Positions 47,819 to 60,363 are shown, counted from the first letter of the stretch. The stretch: 64,000 nucleotides of DNA from Nyssa sinensis (GCA_008638375.1 CM018051.1:32461740-32525739); one strand, 5' to 3'. Made by a program: numbers and translations. Notes: generated by a model from the letters alone, not told the origin.

Positions 47819-49864
47819 ATGCATAAAAGGTGTAGGGACGCATTAGGTCGATTTGCTTATAGGCCTATGTTAGAGTCAGATTTAGAATCTAATTTTTCTT
47901 GTTTTTCTAATTCTTTGTTTGATAATTCTTCCAATTCTAAAAATATGAGTGAATATGAGGATCAACCCACCAAGACCCTTCAGGATTACCTCTACCCTAC
48001 ACGCACAGCCACACCATCATGCATCATGTTTCCACCCAATGCTCGTCCAATTGATGTTAAAACAGGGGTGATACAGTTACTCCCTACATTTCATGGTTTG
48101 GAAAATGAGAATCCATATGTGCACATTAGGGAGTTTGAACAGGTAGTTGCGACTTTCCATAGTCAAAATGCAACACAAGACATTGTGAGACTTAAATTCT
48201 TTCCTTTCTCTTTGAAGGATAGAGCTAAAAGTTGGCTATACTCACTAAGACCACGGTCGATTAGATCATGGAATGAGATGACTCAGATTTTATTTACTAA
48301 ATATTTTCCCCAACACAAGACCAATGCTTTAAAAAGACAGATTTTCACCTTTGCACAAAAGGACAGTGAGACTTTGTATCAGTCTTGGGAGAGATTTAAG
48401 GAGTTATTGAGTATGTGCCCCCACCATGGGTATGAGAGTTGGCGTGTAGTGAGTTATTTCTATGAGGGACTTACACCTAGAGAGCGCCAATTTGTAGAGA
48501 TGATATGTAATGGTGAGTTCTTGTAGAAAGATCCTGATGAGGCCATAGATTACCTTAATGAGCTTGCTGAAAAAGCTCAAACTTGGACAGGACCTAGTGC
48601 TCTTGAGAGCACAAATAGGTCACGACCTATAGGGAACCAACATAGTGAGGGAATTTACCATCTTAGGGAGGAAGATAACTTGAAAGCTAAGGTTGAGGCA
48701 CTCACTAGGGAGTTAGAGGTGATAAAGGCTAGAGACGTAAAGCCAACACACTTGGCTAATCATGCAGAGTCTTTTAGACCATGTTCTCTGTGTGGCAAGG
48801 TAGATCACCTTGCCCAAGAGTGTCCTACATTTTCTGAGATGAGAGGGATGTATGAGGACCAATGTAATACCTTAGGTATGTACAAAAAGCCTTTCACACC
48901 CTACTCTGAGACTTACAATCCAGGGTGGCACAATCACCCCAATTTTAGCAGGAAGTCTGAAAACCAGCCACCTGCACCACCACCTGCACAGCCTCCTAGA
49001 TCATACCCTACACCATATCATGCACCATATCATGCATCTTCATCTTCTAGGAATTCTTTAGAAGACACTTTGCATGCATTTATTGAAACACAGGGCAAGA
49101 CTAACCAAAAGTTTGAATCTTTGATTATGCAGGTTATGGAAGAAAGCAAGGAGATAAAGAGCCAAGTGTCCAAATTGATGAGCTCTTTGAGTGTGACGGA
49201 GCGAGGTAAATTCCCTTCCCAAGCTCAATCCACACCCCATGGTCAACACATGGCGCAGGAAAATTTGAAGGATGTAAACGCCATTATAACTCGAAGTGGT
49301 AAGTCCTTACACATCCCAATAGTGGATGGCAAGGGGGAGGCAGAAAAGGATCAAGATAGTAGCAATGCTGAGCTGCCCAAGGACCCAGAGGTGATAAAGA
49401 GCCCTGTTAAGGAATTTGACATCACCATCAATGATAAGAAAGGAGTGGAGAGCGTAGTGGCTGACCATCTCTTGAGCTTCACATTTGAGAACACTTCTGA
49501 CCACTTGCCAATCAGGGATGATTTTCTCGATGAGCATTTACTTTTTATTACTTCTCTACCATGGTTTTCTCATATTGTGAATTATTTGGTTGTAGGTGAG
49601 ATACCGGTGGATTGGAGCACTCAGGATAAGAAGAAGTTCCTAACTGAGGTAAGTAATTTCTATTGGGACCCAGGAAAACTCAAGTCTAGGTGGACAGACC
49701 CCTTTATAGTGAAGAATGTTTTTGAAAATGGGGAAGTAGAAATAGAGGATCCCAAGGATAGTCAGATTTTTAAAGTCAATGGCCAGCGCCTTAAAGTTTT
49801 AATTGATAGGCAAGTTTTGGAAGTGGAAGACATTCCACTTATGGACCCTGTCTATCTACCTTGA
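47819..49864 (+). pseudogene. Athila gag fused in frame to pol remnants
   Basis: I chose the ATG at 47819 (MHKRCRDALGRFAYRP) because related gag proteins begin near this motif; the frame is open from 47720. Domains in order: the gag capsid-like region (FHGLENENPYVHIREFEQVV, FFPFSLKDRAKSWLYSL, FTKYFPQHKT); one stop, TAG at 48524-48526, for an expected CAG; a CCHC knuckle, CSLCGKVDHLAQEC (48783-48824); a Pro-rich linker; the RNase H tail (KEFDITINDKKGVESVVADH); the RNase H-integrase linker (PWFSHIVNYLVVGEIPVDW); and the integrase C-terminus (GKLKSRWTDPFIVKNVF). Protease, RT and the integrase core are deleted, yet one frame runs through both deletion joints. Apart from the single stop it would encode about 680 residues. 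Confidence 0.85.
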
Positions 49865-51584
49865 TCACGCCATGCAAGTATGTTTTATTTTTTTTTTATT
49901 ATATATTATTTATTTATTTATTTTATTTGTTTTATTTGTTTTATTTAGTTTTTGTTCTTTTTTATTTTCCTTTCTTTTCTTTTTGTTTGCTGCTGTTTTC
50001 TTTGTTTTTATTTACAGGTTAATTTCATTTTGTCAGTTTAGGTTGCCATCTTTGGTGCTTAGCGAGCTGTCCATGTCCCACATCAGGTGTATTCTACCCT
50101 TTTCAATACCCTCCAATCAATTTTGATTGTTAAACATTGAGGACAATGTTTCATTTAAGTTGGGGGGTGGTGGTTGCAAATTCAACATTTAAACTGTTGT
50201 GGCATATTTTCATGTGTCCAATTTTTAAAAAAAGTTTGCATCACACGTGCATCTTTTTCACATGAGTACTCATTCTCATTCATAGCCATTTTTGTGAATT
50301 CAACGAATCCACCATAATCATTTTGCTAAGGCATTCACAGAACTTTTAATGCTCTTATCCAAACTTTGTGGTAAGATGGTGGTTTGACACATGTAGCTAG
50401 AGAATTCTTTTGCTTAAGTATTCATGTGTGTTTTGGAGGGAATTGAGAGCTTACAAATGCAGAAAATTGTGATAAGCATTTATTGATCTGTTGAATTGGG
50501 CACTTCTTTTGAGAATATCATTACATGGTTGGTGGTATGACGGCGGATATACTTGGGATACGACGAAGGTCAATTTAGGATTAACGTTTAAGCCTTTCAA
50601 GCTAACCCTTCTCATCATAGACCTTTAGTAGCCAAATTTGAGCCAACAAACACATTTAGTTTTTTTCACGTGCCCACATCATCCATACCTCTCCACATTA
50701 GAGTATAGCCTATACATTGATTTCCCTACCCTTTTTTCTTCCAAGTGTGTACTAGGTGTGGAATTTGCATTATTTTTCTTTTGTGTTTAATTGAAAAAAG
50801 AAGAAAAAGAAAAAGGGAAGAGTACAAGTGCAGAGTGTTCAATTGAGTGAGCATCAAAGTGGATGTGCAAAAATAAATAAATAAATAAATAAATAATGAA
50901 ATGAAAAATCGAAAAAAAAAAGCGAGGAAGAAGAGAAGAGACAAAAGAAGAAAAAGATGTTTTGTTATTCAGTGCTTTGGAAGTTGAAGAGTACATCAAG
51001 TGAAAAGTTTGGTTTGCTATGATTTTTAATGAAATTCGCTTAGTATGTACTTGGAAGTTTTTGAATCCTTTTTATCCTTTTCTTCATATAGCCCTTAACC
51101 CGAGCCACGTTACAACCTTTTTATGTTGATCGTTTTGATCCTAAGTAAGCATGTGGAAAGAGTGGTGGAAGTCTCATTTGTTAGTGCGCCTATCATAATA
51201 TCAATGTTTGCTTGTTGCTTATTGCTTGTACATAGTTGCCTAATTCTTCATTGAGTGTGTACACCCCTTGTTAACTCTATAGAGAGAACCCCTACATGAA
51301 ACACTTTTATACCCGTGAGATATGGAGTTGAACCTTTTGCTTGAAATGTTCTTGATGTCGCATGTGTCATGGTTTGTGGTTCGATGGATATGGTTTGGAG
51401 CACACACACTCTTCAAATTGCTATAAGTGGATTGATTGTCACAGGATTATTGATTTCCAAAAATTGTTTTGATATGTGAATCTAAAAAGTGTGATTAGAT
51501 GCCTTCTGTGTGTGGTCTTCCTTGATCTCTTTTGCCAAATGCATGGAAATTACTAGGGACTAGCAATGAGTAAGTTGAGGAGTG
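49865..51584 (+). other. 3' internal non-coding region of the Athila element
   Basis: It has a T-rich stretch after the ORF (49880-50000) and then GAGGACAATGTTTCATTTAAG followed by TTGGGGGGTGGTGG (about 50138-50175), a purine-rich motif I recall as typical of Athila elements and possibly a polypurine tract. A GAAAAAGAAG-rich stretch lies at 50790-50960. No envelope-like ORF is seen. Confidence 0.6.
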
Positions 51585-52215
51585 CAATGAGTGCGCAAAA
51601 GTGCACTCTAAATACCCTATCATTAGATTAAATTGCTAAAATGTGGATAAAAATGTTGGGTTGCGATTAATATTATTTGATTTAATTTTTATTCACAGTG
51701 GGATATATTTAAGCATCATTTTATAATATTTTGAATCTCAAATAAATGCATTAAATAGTCCATGGAAATTTTACTCTTGAAGAGTTGCAAAACTCACTAT
51801 TTGTTTCAGTCACGTGAAAAAATTAATTCATTATTTATTGAATTGTAGGGTAGAATGATTGAAGAATAAAGAAAGAAAAAAAAGCTCCAGGCGTTGTTTG
51901 AAGAAAAGCAAAACAAAGAAGTAAAAGAAAAAAAAAAAGAAAAAAGAAAAAAAGAAAGAAAAAAAGAAAAGAAAAGACAAGAATGAAGTCAAGAGGAATT
52001 GGATGACATACGGCTGCGCAGTGGGCCAGTCGCTGGCTTGATGCGACTTGCTCCGCGTGCAGAACAAGCAAGGTCCAAGGCACTACTGTGCGGCATTGAA
52101 GCAAGCGCGGAAGGGCTGATTTTGTGTGGGGCCCGTGCAATGGGCTTGAGTTTTTTTGGTGCGACTAGGAGTTTTAAAGCCAAATGGGCTTGTGTGGAGG
52201 ATTTAAGAAGTGAAG

Positions 52216-54656
52216 TGTAATGACATGAAATTTTTTTTTTATTATTATTATTTGTTTTTAACATTATCATTGTCATTATTATTATTATTATTATTAATTA
52301 AAATGTGTATATTATTATTATGGAAAGGCATGGTGTATGTATGTGTAGCTTGTATATATGTGTGGGATATTATAAATATGTATGTGTAGAATAATGTATG
52401 TGCATGTGTATGTGGATATGTATATGTATATATATATAACAGATCTGGTGGGGTGTGTGTGTGGTGTCGGTGGAGTGTGTGTGTGTGTCTAGTGTGTGTG
52501 ATGAGTGGTATATATATATATAGGTGTATATAGGGCAGCTTTGCATTTAATGCAAAGCTGCATGGGGGGAAGAAAGCAGGGTGGCTAAGCAGGGTGAAAG
52601 AAGTCAAGGAAAGGGGTTGGTGTGAGAGAGACGTGTGGGAGTGGATGTGTTAGGAATATAGGGTGGTCTCGGTAGGGAGAAGAGAAGGAAAGAAAAGCAG
52701 AAGCGAGAGAGAGAAAGAGAGTTCTGGAAGGGAGTCTTGGAGCCTGATTCAAGCTTGGAACCAAAGGGTGAAGGAGGTGCACGGCTAGAGAGAGAAACCC
52801 AACGAAAATCCGTAAGTGACCCAGTTCTGTTTTATTTTTTTTTAAGCATGATAATTAATTCGATGTATATGATCTTAAAGAGCATGTTATAAGGAAAATA
52901 ATGCAAACGAATGAGATAAAATGGTCGAGAAACTAGGGAGAAAACTCGAGTTGCAGGTTTCGGTCATGGGAGTTGGGTCTTGACATTTTATGTGTAGAAC
53001 TCGGTTTGAATGGTAGGGAATGAACCCTAGGAGGTGCAGAAACCATTTGGGATTAAAATGGAGGTTAAACCGTGACCGAGGAGTCATGAAAATGAAAGAA
53101 TAGGGTCGGCCGGAGAGTTGACCGAAATATTTGAGCCCTATTTCGTGAAGATCTAGCGGCTAAGATCCAAAACTGACCTTGGATATGAAATCTACGTGAA
53201 AAACCGAAGATAACCACGTTTTTAAAACTATGAAAAGTCGCCGGAAAAATTTCGCCGGCGCCAGAACCCTACTGGTGCATCGTCGGAAAAACGGGGAAGA
53301 AGGGGGGGACGGCCGGGTCGGGTCCGGGTACGAGTCGGGCTTGGGCGATCCGCCCCTGCCACGTGTCACTCTGTGGTTTTAAATTAAAATGGGAAAGGGG
53401 CTGTTTGGCTACGGGTGTAATAAATTGAAAAATTAAATTGGAACAGGAACAGGGATATCCTATCCCTGTTCTGGACTAAACCTTGTTTGGGTAACCGAAT
53501 TGAGAATAGGAGAAAAATTGGAATTTGCAAATTAACCCTTGTACTTTTTGAGAATTGACTTTGACCCAAGACTTTCAGAATTTACAAACTGACCCCCCAA
53601 CTGTTGGTTATTATAATTTGACCCTCCTGAATAAAATATTAATAAAATTAATTAATTAATTAGTTAATTAAATTAATTTAATTATTTAAATATTCTAAAA
53701 TAATCCGGAGTCCAAATGGGACAAGTCATTAGTGTATTTTGACTCTCTCGACCATTCTAAGACCAATCGTGAGGTCCGTTTTACGAGACGGGGTCCCAAA
53801 AAATAAAAGACCCGTAGTAACCTTTAAAATTACCAAAATGCCCCTGAATTGGAATACAGTCAAACAAACTCCGAATTAAGTAAACAAATAGTGAAACTTT
53901 ATTATCTCGAGCATTCCAGACTCAACCGTGGAGTCTGAATTGTGAAAAGAGGTCACGAAATGTAAGGACCCATGAAAAGTGCAAAATGACTATTTTGCCC
54001 TTTTGAACCCAGATGTCCGAATTGAGTTATACGAAAACCTAAACTTATTTTCTTCGATGTCCTAGACTCAATGGCAGACTTTAATTTAGCAGAATAGAAA
54101 CCTATGAATTAAAGACATAAAATTTGATGAATAGCATAAATTCAAATGACAATAGACTGAGTTGTAATTTATGCTTTTAGGGACACTGACAGGACAGGAG
54201 GGGCGATCTGACCTCCTGCATTTTCATTGACCAGTTCAGTTACGTATCGTGCACGATCTTCTAGGGTTAAGACCAACTCGACAAGTATGGTGTTTTGCTA
54301 ATGTTAGAAATGAAGTTAAGTTAGGAATGTTCTGTGAATGACTGGAATGACTTATGTGTTTATTTGGAATGTGTTTACTTGATGATTTGGAGTTGGTTGT
54401 TCACATGCTTACATGTTACTTGTACTTTATGAAAATTTAGTGAATGATGAACGTGAATCATGACATGTGTTTAAGTTGATTATATGAGATATGCTTACAT
54501 GTGGAATCAGTTGTGAGATGTACTTATGTTATTTTATGTATTGATGGGAATGGATGCTTGTTTAGTGGATTTATTTACATTTGTCCTTTTATTTATTTAT
54601 TTTATTTTCTGTCTCGTTAGTTGCGCCTCGGGTTTGTAAAAATTCGGGGTGTGACA
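52216..54656 (+). mobile_element. Solo Tekay-type LTR nested in the Athila right LTR
   Basis: The 2441-bp element starts TGTAATGACATGAAATTT and ends AATTCGGGGTGTGACA, with a perfect duplication, TGAAG (52211-52215 and 54657-54661). It is the reverse-oriented relative of the LTR at 33636-42400. It carries the core modules on the opposite strand (53730-54080) and the perfect inverted repeat at 52535. There is no primer site or coding sequence. Confidence 0.93.
52535..52561. repeat. Short perfect inverted repeat in the nested solo LTR
   Basis: The arms GCAGCTTTGCAT and ATGCAAAGCTGC are separated by TTA, about 320 bp from the LTR start in transcription sense. Confidence 0.9.
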
Positions 54657-55561
54657 TGAAGTCAGGCCCAGGCGCAAGGTTTGAAAGAGCATACATATAA
54701 AAAGAAAAAAAGAAAACCTAAAAAGGGGAGATAGAACAGAGCTGCGGAAGTTTGAGGAAGAAGGTCTGCGGCGCAGAGGCGCAGGGAACATCAGCGCAGC
54801 TATTCCATGGCTCAGTTTTTCTCCGTGAAATTTATGTTGTCTGTCCTGTACATGGGTAACTAAATTTCCAAGCGGGTTTAGGGATGAACTTGCACACTAG
54901 ATGGTTATTTTAATTTATTTTTGATTCCTGTATCTGGTTTTTATTTATTAAATTCTTTGATGATCATTCGTAATTTAATGTTGGATTTTATTTTCTGAAT
55001 AAATAAAGGGTTCAGTCTGTTTATAGATTCAGTCATGTTTTTCTATTGAATGGATTAATCTTTTGATTATTTTTGGAACAATTAGTTATTTATATTGATT
55101 CAATTCTCTGCTGCAATATTGCTCGTTGGGTATATTGTTGTCGTTGGGTTTTTTCAATGTGGATAATAATTTGAGTGATTTAAAAGTGTTGAATGATTTT
55201 TCAAAGGGTTATTTTCAGTTTAATTTTGGTTCATAATTTTATATCTTCCAATTGAGATTTTTGGAATTTAAATTCTCAATTGAGTTATCAGTGAATTAAA
55301 AATAATTAAAATACCATATATGTGCAAAGGATTCCTGACACTCCACTATTCGTTAAATTTGAGTACTTTGTCTGTTAATCACTTTATTTAATTTTATTTT
55401 GCATTCAAAATCACTTTTTATATTTTTATTTCCTCGTTAATCGTTTAATATCTCTTTAGTTTCAGAAATTCTGTCTATTATTCTTTTAATTTTGTCTCCT
55501 TGTGGAATCGACACCCCAAAACTACACTACAACTATCGCGTTATTCTTTGGGCGTAATCAA

Positions 55562-55850
55562 GACTTGTAACACTTGTAAAGGATAAAAGGTTTTTAAGGA
55601 TCTTTGCATTGACAAAATAGACCAGACCTGTAACACTTGCAAGGGATACAAGGTTTTTAAGGGTCTGTGCAATGATGGAATGATCAGACCTGTAACACTT
55701 GTGGTGAATACAAGGGTTTTAAGGGTCTGTGCATTGATAGAATGGACCAGACCTATAACATTTGTAAGAGATACAAGGTTTTTAAGGGTCTGTGTATTGA
55801 CATCAATTTCACATCATTTGTAAGGGATACAAGGTTTTTAAGTCGAACCA
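55562..55850 (+). repeat. 63-bp minisatellite, right block
   Basis: The array at 45835-46154 continues, with units starting near 55562, 55620, 55682, 55745 and 55799. The two blocks were one array before the Athila insertion. Confidence 0.88.
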
Positions 55851-56441
55851 CGTAAATACTTGTGTGCACTTGTGTGGTTGGTTTTATACATCAATTTCAT
55901 AATATGATCGAGGTTTTAGCCTTTTAGAGCTATCAGATGTTTCAAGCAAGATGGGTTTGATTCGGCTTAAAAAACCCCAAACCGAACCCACTACAGCTGC
56001 AAACGGGTTAAAATATTCCAAAGCTGAACTCAAAAACCAACTCATTAACTCTAAGAGAGAAAGAATTTTGATATAAAAAATTTTACTAAAGAGAGTTGAG
56101 AGAGATATTATGTGCTTAAAAAAAGAATATAAAAATACTAATATCTCGATGTACAGAAATTCAAATTACAAAAGAATCAAATTCAAATTATAAAACAATA
56201 TCAAATCCTATCTACAAAAAGGTCAAAGACTGCTTAGATTTAAACTTCCTTCCAAAAATAACGTAAAGTAGTTAAACATGGTATAATGGTTAAAAAAAAT
56301 GAATTTGGAAAGCCGACAAGCAACTAGGATCTCACAATAAATAAGTAACAAATTGTCCTTAACGTTAAATTCCATAATGTCTAGTAGTTTTAAATAATTA
56401 AGACACTTGATTAGAGATTCTAAACCAATTAACTCTTAATT
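55851..56441. other. Unassigned AT-rich DNA
   Basis: No gene or repeat boundary is recognised in this interval. Confidence 0.4.
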
Positions 56442-58121
56442 AGGGGTAGAGGGAGGGAGGTGCCGGCCGAGGCCGTGGCCTCCTCAACATTTTTGTAAAA
56501 AACCTCGTTGTATATATATTTCCTTCTTTAAGTATAACACTTATTTACATAGACGACCCCTTCAAGAGTTTATTATTAATCGAACCACCTTTTCATCAAT
56601 ATATATCTATAAACTAAAAAAGTCATTGGCCCACCAAATCTCCTATTCTTCCAACTTCTCAAATATTACAGTTGTAATGCACTGTTTACCCATTTTAATA
56701 TTTTTGCATTCTATTTATCTCCATGTCAGCACTTAAAAAGAATTGAAACTCTTATCACAAAAAAATAGAAATAAAAATAAAAGTTTCGACTCTACGACTC
56801 CCTTCTTTCCAAATTAAAAGAGACCCTCCCTTCTAAACTTAGATGCATGATTGATGTTTAAACACAATAATAAAAAATTAGGATTTGAAATTGAAATCAT
56901 CCCATTTCCTACGGCTCCCTCTACTGCTTGAAGAAGCCTTCAATCGGCCAACACTCCCAACTTCTAAACTCGTTTTGGTTTTTGATTATTGAGACTACCA
57001 GGTATTCTCCGCTCTTATACCTCTCTCTATTGAAAATATTACAACCTAAATTTATTTTACCATTTATTTAAATTTCAATTTATAAACCTTGGTTTTTTTT
57101 TATAATCCTACTTGCTGCTTGTTGAAATTTAATTTTTCACTAGATTAAATTTTTTAATAAACTCATGTTTATGGTCCCATGTGGAAGCTTCATGAATATT
57201 TTTATCTTTTAAATTACAAGGAACTTGAATGAATGTCAATGGACTTTCTTGTGCAGGTTGACTATTTGAATATGTTCTTCGATGTACGATTGCCTATTTG
57301 GTTGTTTTTTTCTTTCTTAATAGCAAAAAAATGAATATATTGATAAAAAATATTTTGTAGGACATTTATGAAAACTATTTTCATTTTTTTATTTTAAAAT
57401 CACCTCTTTTTAGGAATTAATGAAATTAGTTTTTCTTTTCTTTTTGCATTTTAAACAATTTAAATTCATTAAAAAAAATAAAAATAATAGAAAACAAATG
57501 AATTTGAGATTAAGTTTCTTAATAAACTCATTTTTCTTCTTCTTCTTTTTATTGAGTGAAACAAGTCTTTAAATTAAACTTGTGGACTTTACTTCACAAT
57601 CAGAACTCTGTTTAACAATAGTTGGAGATGAGCAATAATTTTTTTCCACAAGGTAAACTATTGTTGCATTGAACTTTGAAGTATGTCTGACTTATTTGTT
57701 TGGTTTTGGTTTGTATTTTAATATTTTCATATGTTTTAATTAGTTTCACAAGTATGCTTGATTTATAATATTTTGGGACATAATGTTTTACTAATATACT
57801 AGAATTTGCATGAGATTGAAATTAATTGATAAATAATTTTTCATGTTATCTGAAAATATTCAGTTACATAACATGGGCAAGCCAAAAACAATTGATGCAT
57901 TCTTTAAGAAACAAAGTGATGATTCAAATTCTAATATGCCTTCTTCAACATCTAATCTTCAAACTTCAGTTTCTAAGCATCGTCCTTCTAAGATTCCAAG
58001 AATTGAATCTCAAGAATTAGATACTTCAACTTTAGAACGTGATCTTGGGTTACGTGCGCAGATACAGGATTATCTAGTTAATCAACGTGATGAAATTAGG
58101 CGAGCTTATTTGAAGGCAGGT
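56442..58121 (+). mobile_element. hAT-like element, 5' part, cut by an Athila insertion
   Basis: The left end TAGGGGTAGAGGGAGG resembles the CAGGGGCGGAG-type inverted end of plant hAT elements, and further down there is a hAT-like coding start (57873). A possible 5' untranslated exon ends near 57001 (CCAG/GTATTC) and an acceptor ATTCAG precedes the start codon. The rest of the element is displaced by the Athila copy at 58122 and lies outside the window, so the right end and target duplication cannot be checked. Confidence 0.5.
57873..58121 (+). pseudogene. hAT/zf-MYM-like transposase N-terminus, truncated
   Basis: The ATG at 57873 gives MGKPKTIDAFFKKQSDDSN, a Ser-rich stretch, RPSKIPRIESQE, then STLERDLGLRAQIQDYLVNQ and RDEIRRAYLKAG, where the reading frame meets the Athila LTR. 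The MxKxxTxxxFFK start followed by ERDxGLR-QI-Y--NQRDEIRRAYLKAGP is what I recall for plant zinc finger MYM-type 1-like proteins derived from hAT transposases, whose DUF4371 and dimerisation domains would come later. Only about 83 residues are present. The start is preferred to the upstream ATG at 57843 because an acceptor ATTCAG lies between them. Confidence 0.65.
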
Positions 58122-59503
58122 TGATGAGTGCGCAAAAGTGCACTCTAAATACCCTATTATTAGATTAAAATGCTAAAATGTGAATAGAAATGTTGTGACA
58201 TAATTTATATTATTAAATTTAATTTCTATTTACAGTGAGATATGCTTGAGCATTATTTTATAATATTTTAAATCTCAAATATTGCATTATTTGTTAGTGA
58301 GAGATAGTTTGTAATAGTGCTTCACATTTAATATTTTTGGAACTTTACTATTCGGATTCTTTATTTGAATTTATTTTGATGGCAGCTGCATTGCACTTAA
58401 TTGAGCTCAACTCATTCAGCATAATACTCCAAGCCGCATACACAAGTCTTGGGTCGGACAACCAGAGGCCTGTGAGCTTTAAAAGACTAAGTCGTCCAAT
58501 CAAAGCCCCAAAGGAAGAATAAAGAGCAGGGCGCAAGGAAAAGAAAAAAAAGAAGAAACAGGCGTGCGGTGCGGCGCTAGAGAGAAGACGGCAAGGAAAA
58601 GAAAAAGGAAAGAAGAGACATACGATGCGGGATAAATCAAAAAAAGCGTGAGGCGCTAGGGGTTTAAAAGAAAATGGTGCGGCGCTGAAGAGAAGGGGAA
58701 AGGGGGGTCCAAGTGGAGGAAAAGAGAAAAGAGAAAAAAATAGCCGCAACATGCTTCATGTTTATTTTTCCTTGAGTTTTGTGTTGTCCATCATATGTAT
58801 GGGTAACTAAATTCTCAAGTAGGGCTAGGGATGAACTTGCACATTAGATGTATTTTTAATTTATTTTTGATTCATGTACTTGATTTTTATTTATTAAAAT
58901 AATTCTTTGTTTTATCATTCTCAATTTATTGTTAGTGTTTTCTTCTCCGAATAAGCATAGAGTTTATTCCGTTTATAGATTCAGTCATGCTTTTTTCTAT
59001 TGAATGGATTAGTTTTTTTATTATGTTTGGATCAATTGATTATCTATATTGATTTAATTCTTTGTTGCAACATTGCTCTTTGAGTATATTATCGTCGTTG
59101 GGTTCTCTCAATGTGGATAACAATTTGCGTGATTTAACAGTAATGAATAATTTTTCAAAAGGTTACATTTGGTTTAATTTTGGTTTATAATTCTATATCT
59201 TCCGATTGGGATTTTTAGAATTAAATTCTCAATTGAGTTATCAGTGAATTAAGAATAATTAAAATATCAGATATGTGCAAGGGATTCCCGACCCTCTACT
59301 GTTCGTTAATTTGAGTACTTTTTCCGTTAATCACTTTGTTTAATTTTAATCTGCATTTAAAATCACTTTTTATTTTTTCGTTAATCATTTAATATTTTCT
59401 TTACTTTCTTTATTCTTTCTGTTATTCTTTTAATATGTCTCCCTGTGGAATCGACACCCTAAAATTCCACTACAACTACCGCGTTATTCTTTGGGCGTAA
59501 TCA
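58122..59503 (+). repeat. Left LTR of the second Athila element
   Basis: It starts TGATGAGTGCGC and ends GGGCGTAATCA. It is clearly more diverged from the LTRs of the first copy than those are from each other, so it is a separate, probably older lineage member. A purine-rich block lies at 58500-58740. Confidence 0.88.
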
Positions 59504-59508
59504 AATTT

Positions 59509-59526
59509 TGTCGCCGTTGCCGGGTA
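59509..59526 (+). promoter_or_regulatory. Primer-binding site of the second Athila element
   Basis: TGTCGCCGTTGCCGGGTA differs from the tRNA-Asp-type site by two bases and sits five bases after the LTR. Confidence 0.8.
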
Positions 59527-59689
59527 GACGGTAGAAGAATCATTAGATAGTTTTTATTTTCAGCAGTTTGTAAAGGCAATAACTTCGTTCCCTCTTTTTA
59601 CTTGCAGCATTATTATTTTATATTATTTTTTTTTCATTTTTTTTTTTTGGTGTTGCATTTTTTTTATTGGTTATCTTGCATGCATAATA

Positions 59690-60363
59690 GACATAGGGAC
59701 GCATTAGGTCGATTTGCTTGTAGGCCTGTGTTAGAATAAGATTCAGAGTCTAATTTTTCTAATTTTTTGTTTGATAATTCTTATAATTCTGAAAATATGA
59801 GTGAACACAAGGATCAACCCACTAAGACCCTTCAAGATTACCTCCAGCCTACACGCACAGCCACACCATCATGCATCATGTTTCCACCCAATATTCGTCA
59901 AATTGATGTTAAAACAGAGGTGATACAGTTACTCCCTTCATTTCATGGTTTGGAAAATGAAAATTCATATGTGCACATTAGGGAGTTTGAAGAGGTAGTT
60001 GCGACTTTCTATAGTCAAAATGCAACATATGATACTGCGAGACTTAAGTTCTTTCCTTTCTCTTTGAACGATAGAGCTAAGAGTTAGCTATACTCACTAA
60101 GACCACGATCGATTGGATCGTGGAATGAGATGACTCAGGTTTTCTTTACTAAATACTTTCCCCAACATAAGGCCAATGCTTTAAAAAGATAGATTTCCAC
60201 CTTTGCACAAAAGGACAGTAAGACTTTGTATTAGTCTTGGGATAGATTTAAGGAATTATTGAGTGTGTGCCCTTACCATGGGTATGAGAGTTGGCGTCTA
60301 GTGAGTTACTTCTGTGAGTGACTTACACCTAGAGAGCGCCAATTTGTAGAGATGTTGTGTAAT
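59690..60363 (+). pseudogene. Athila gag fragment, decayed and truncated
   Basis: Translation gives RDALGRFACRP, MSEHKDQPTKTLQDYLQPTR, FHGLENENSYVHIREFEEVV and FFPFSLNDRAKS, then stops. Expected Trp or Gln codons read TAG at 60085-60087 (TGG to TAG), after LKR near 60190, and in the segment TLY-stop-SWDRF (60230). The frame is then broken by the LTR inserted at 60364. Confidence 0.85.

Larger units (their letters stand above)
46160..55560 (+). mobile_element. Athila-type Ty3/gypsy element, pol mostly deleted
   Basis: It is flanked by a perfect duplication, AGACT (46155-46159 and 55561-55565). The LTRs are 46160-47647 and 51585-55560 (about 1.5 kb each after removing the nested solo LTR at 52216-54656). 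A tRNA-Asp-type primer site follows the left LTR. The internal region is only about 3.9 kb and keeps gag, a zinc knuckle and small pieces of pol; protease, RT and the integrase core are missing. The first base pair of the LTR appears mutated (TAATGAG here, TGATGAG at 58122). Confidence 0.9.
51585..55560 (+). repeat. Right LTR of the Athila element, split by a solo LTR
   Basis: It starts at about CAATGAGTGCGC and ends GGGCGTAATCA at 55560. It is interrupted at 52216-54656. Its two halves match the left LTR closely, with few differences by eye. Confidence 0.9.
58122..60363 (+). mobile_element. Second Athila element, 5' part
   Basis: It comprises an LTR (58122-59503), a tRNA-Asp-type primer site (59509) and a gag fragment, all in the same order as the copy at 46160. 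It is interrupted within gag at 60363 by another LTR; the remainder lies outside the window. It inserted into the hAT-like ORF; the candidate left duplication is CAGGT (58117-58121). Confidence 0.88.
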
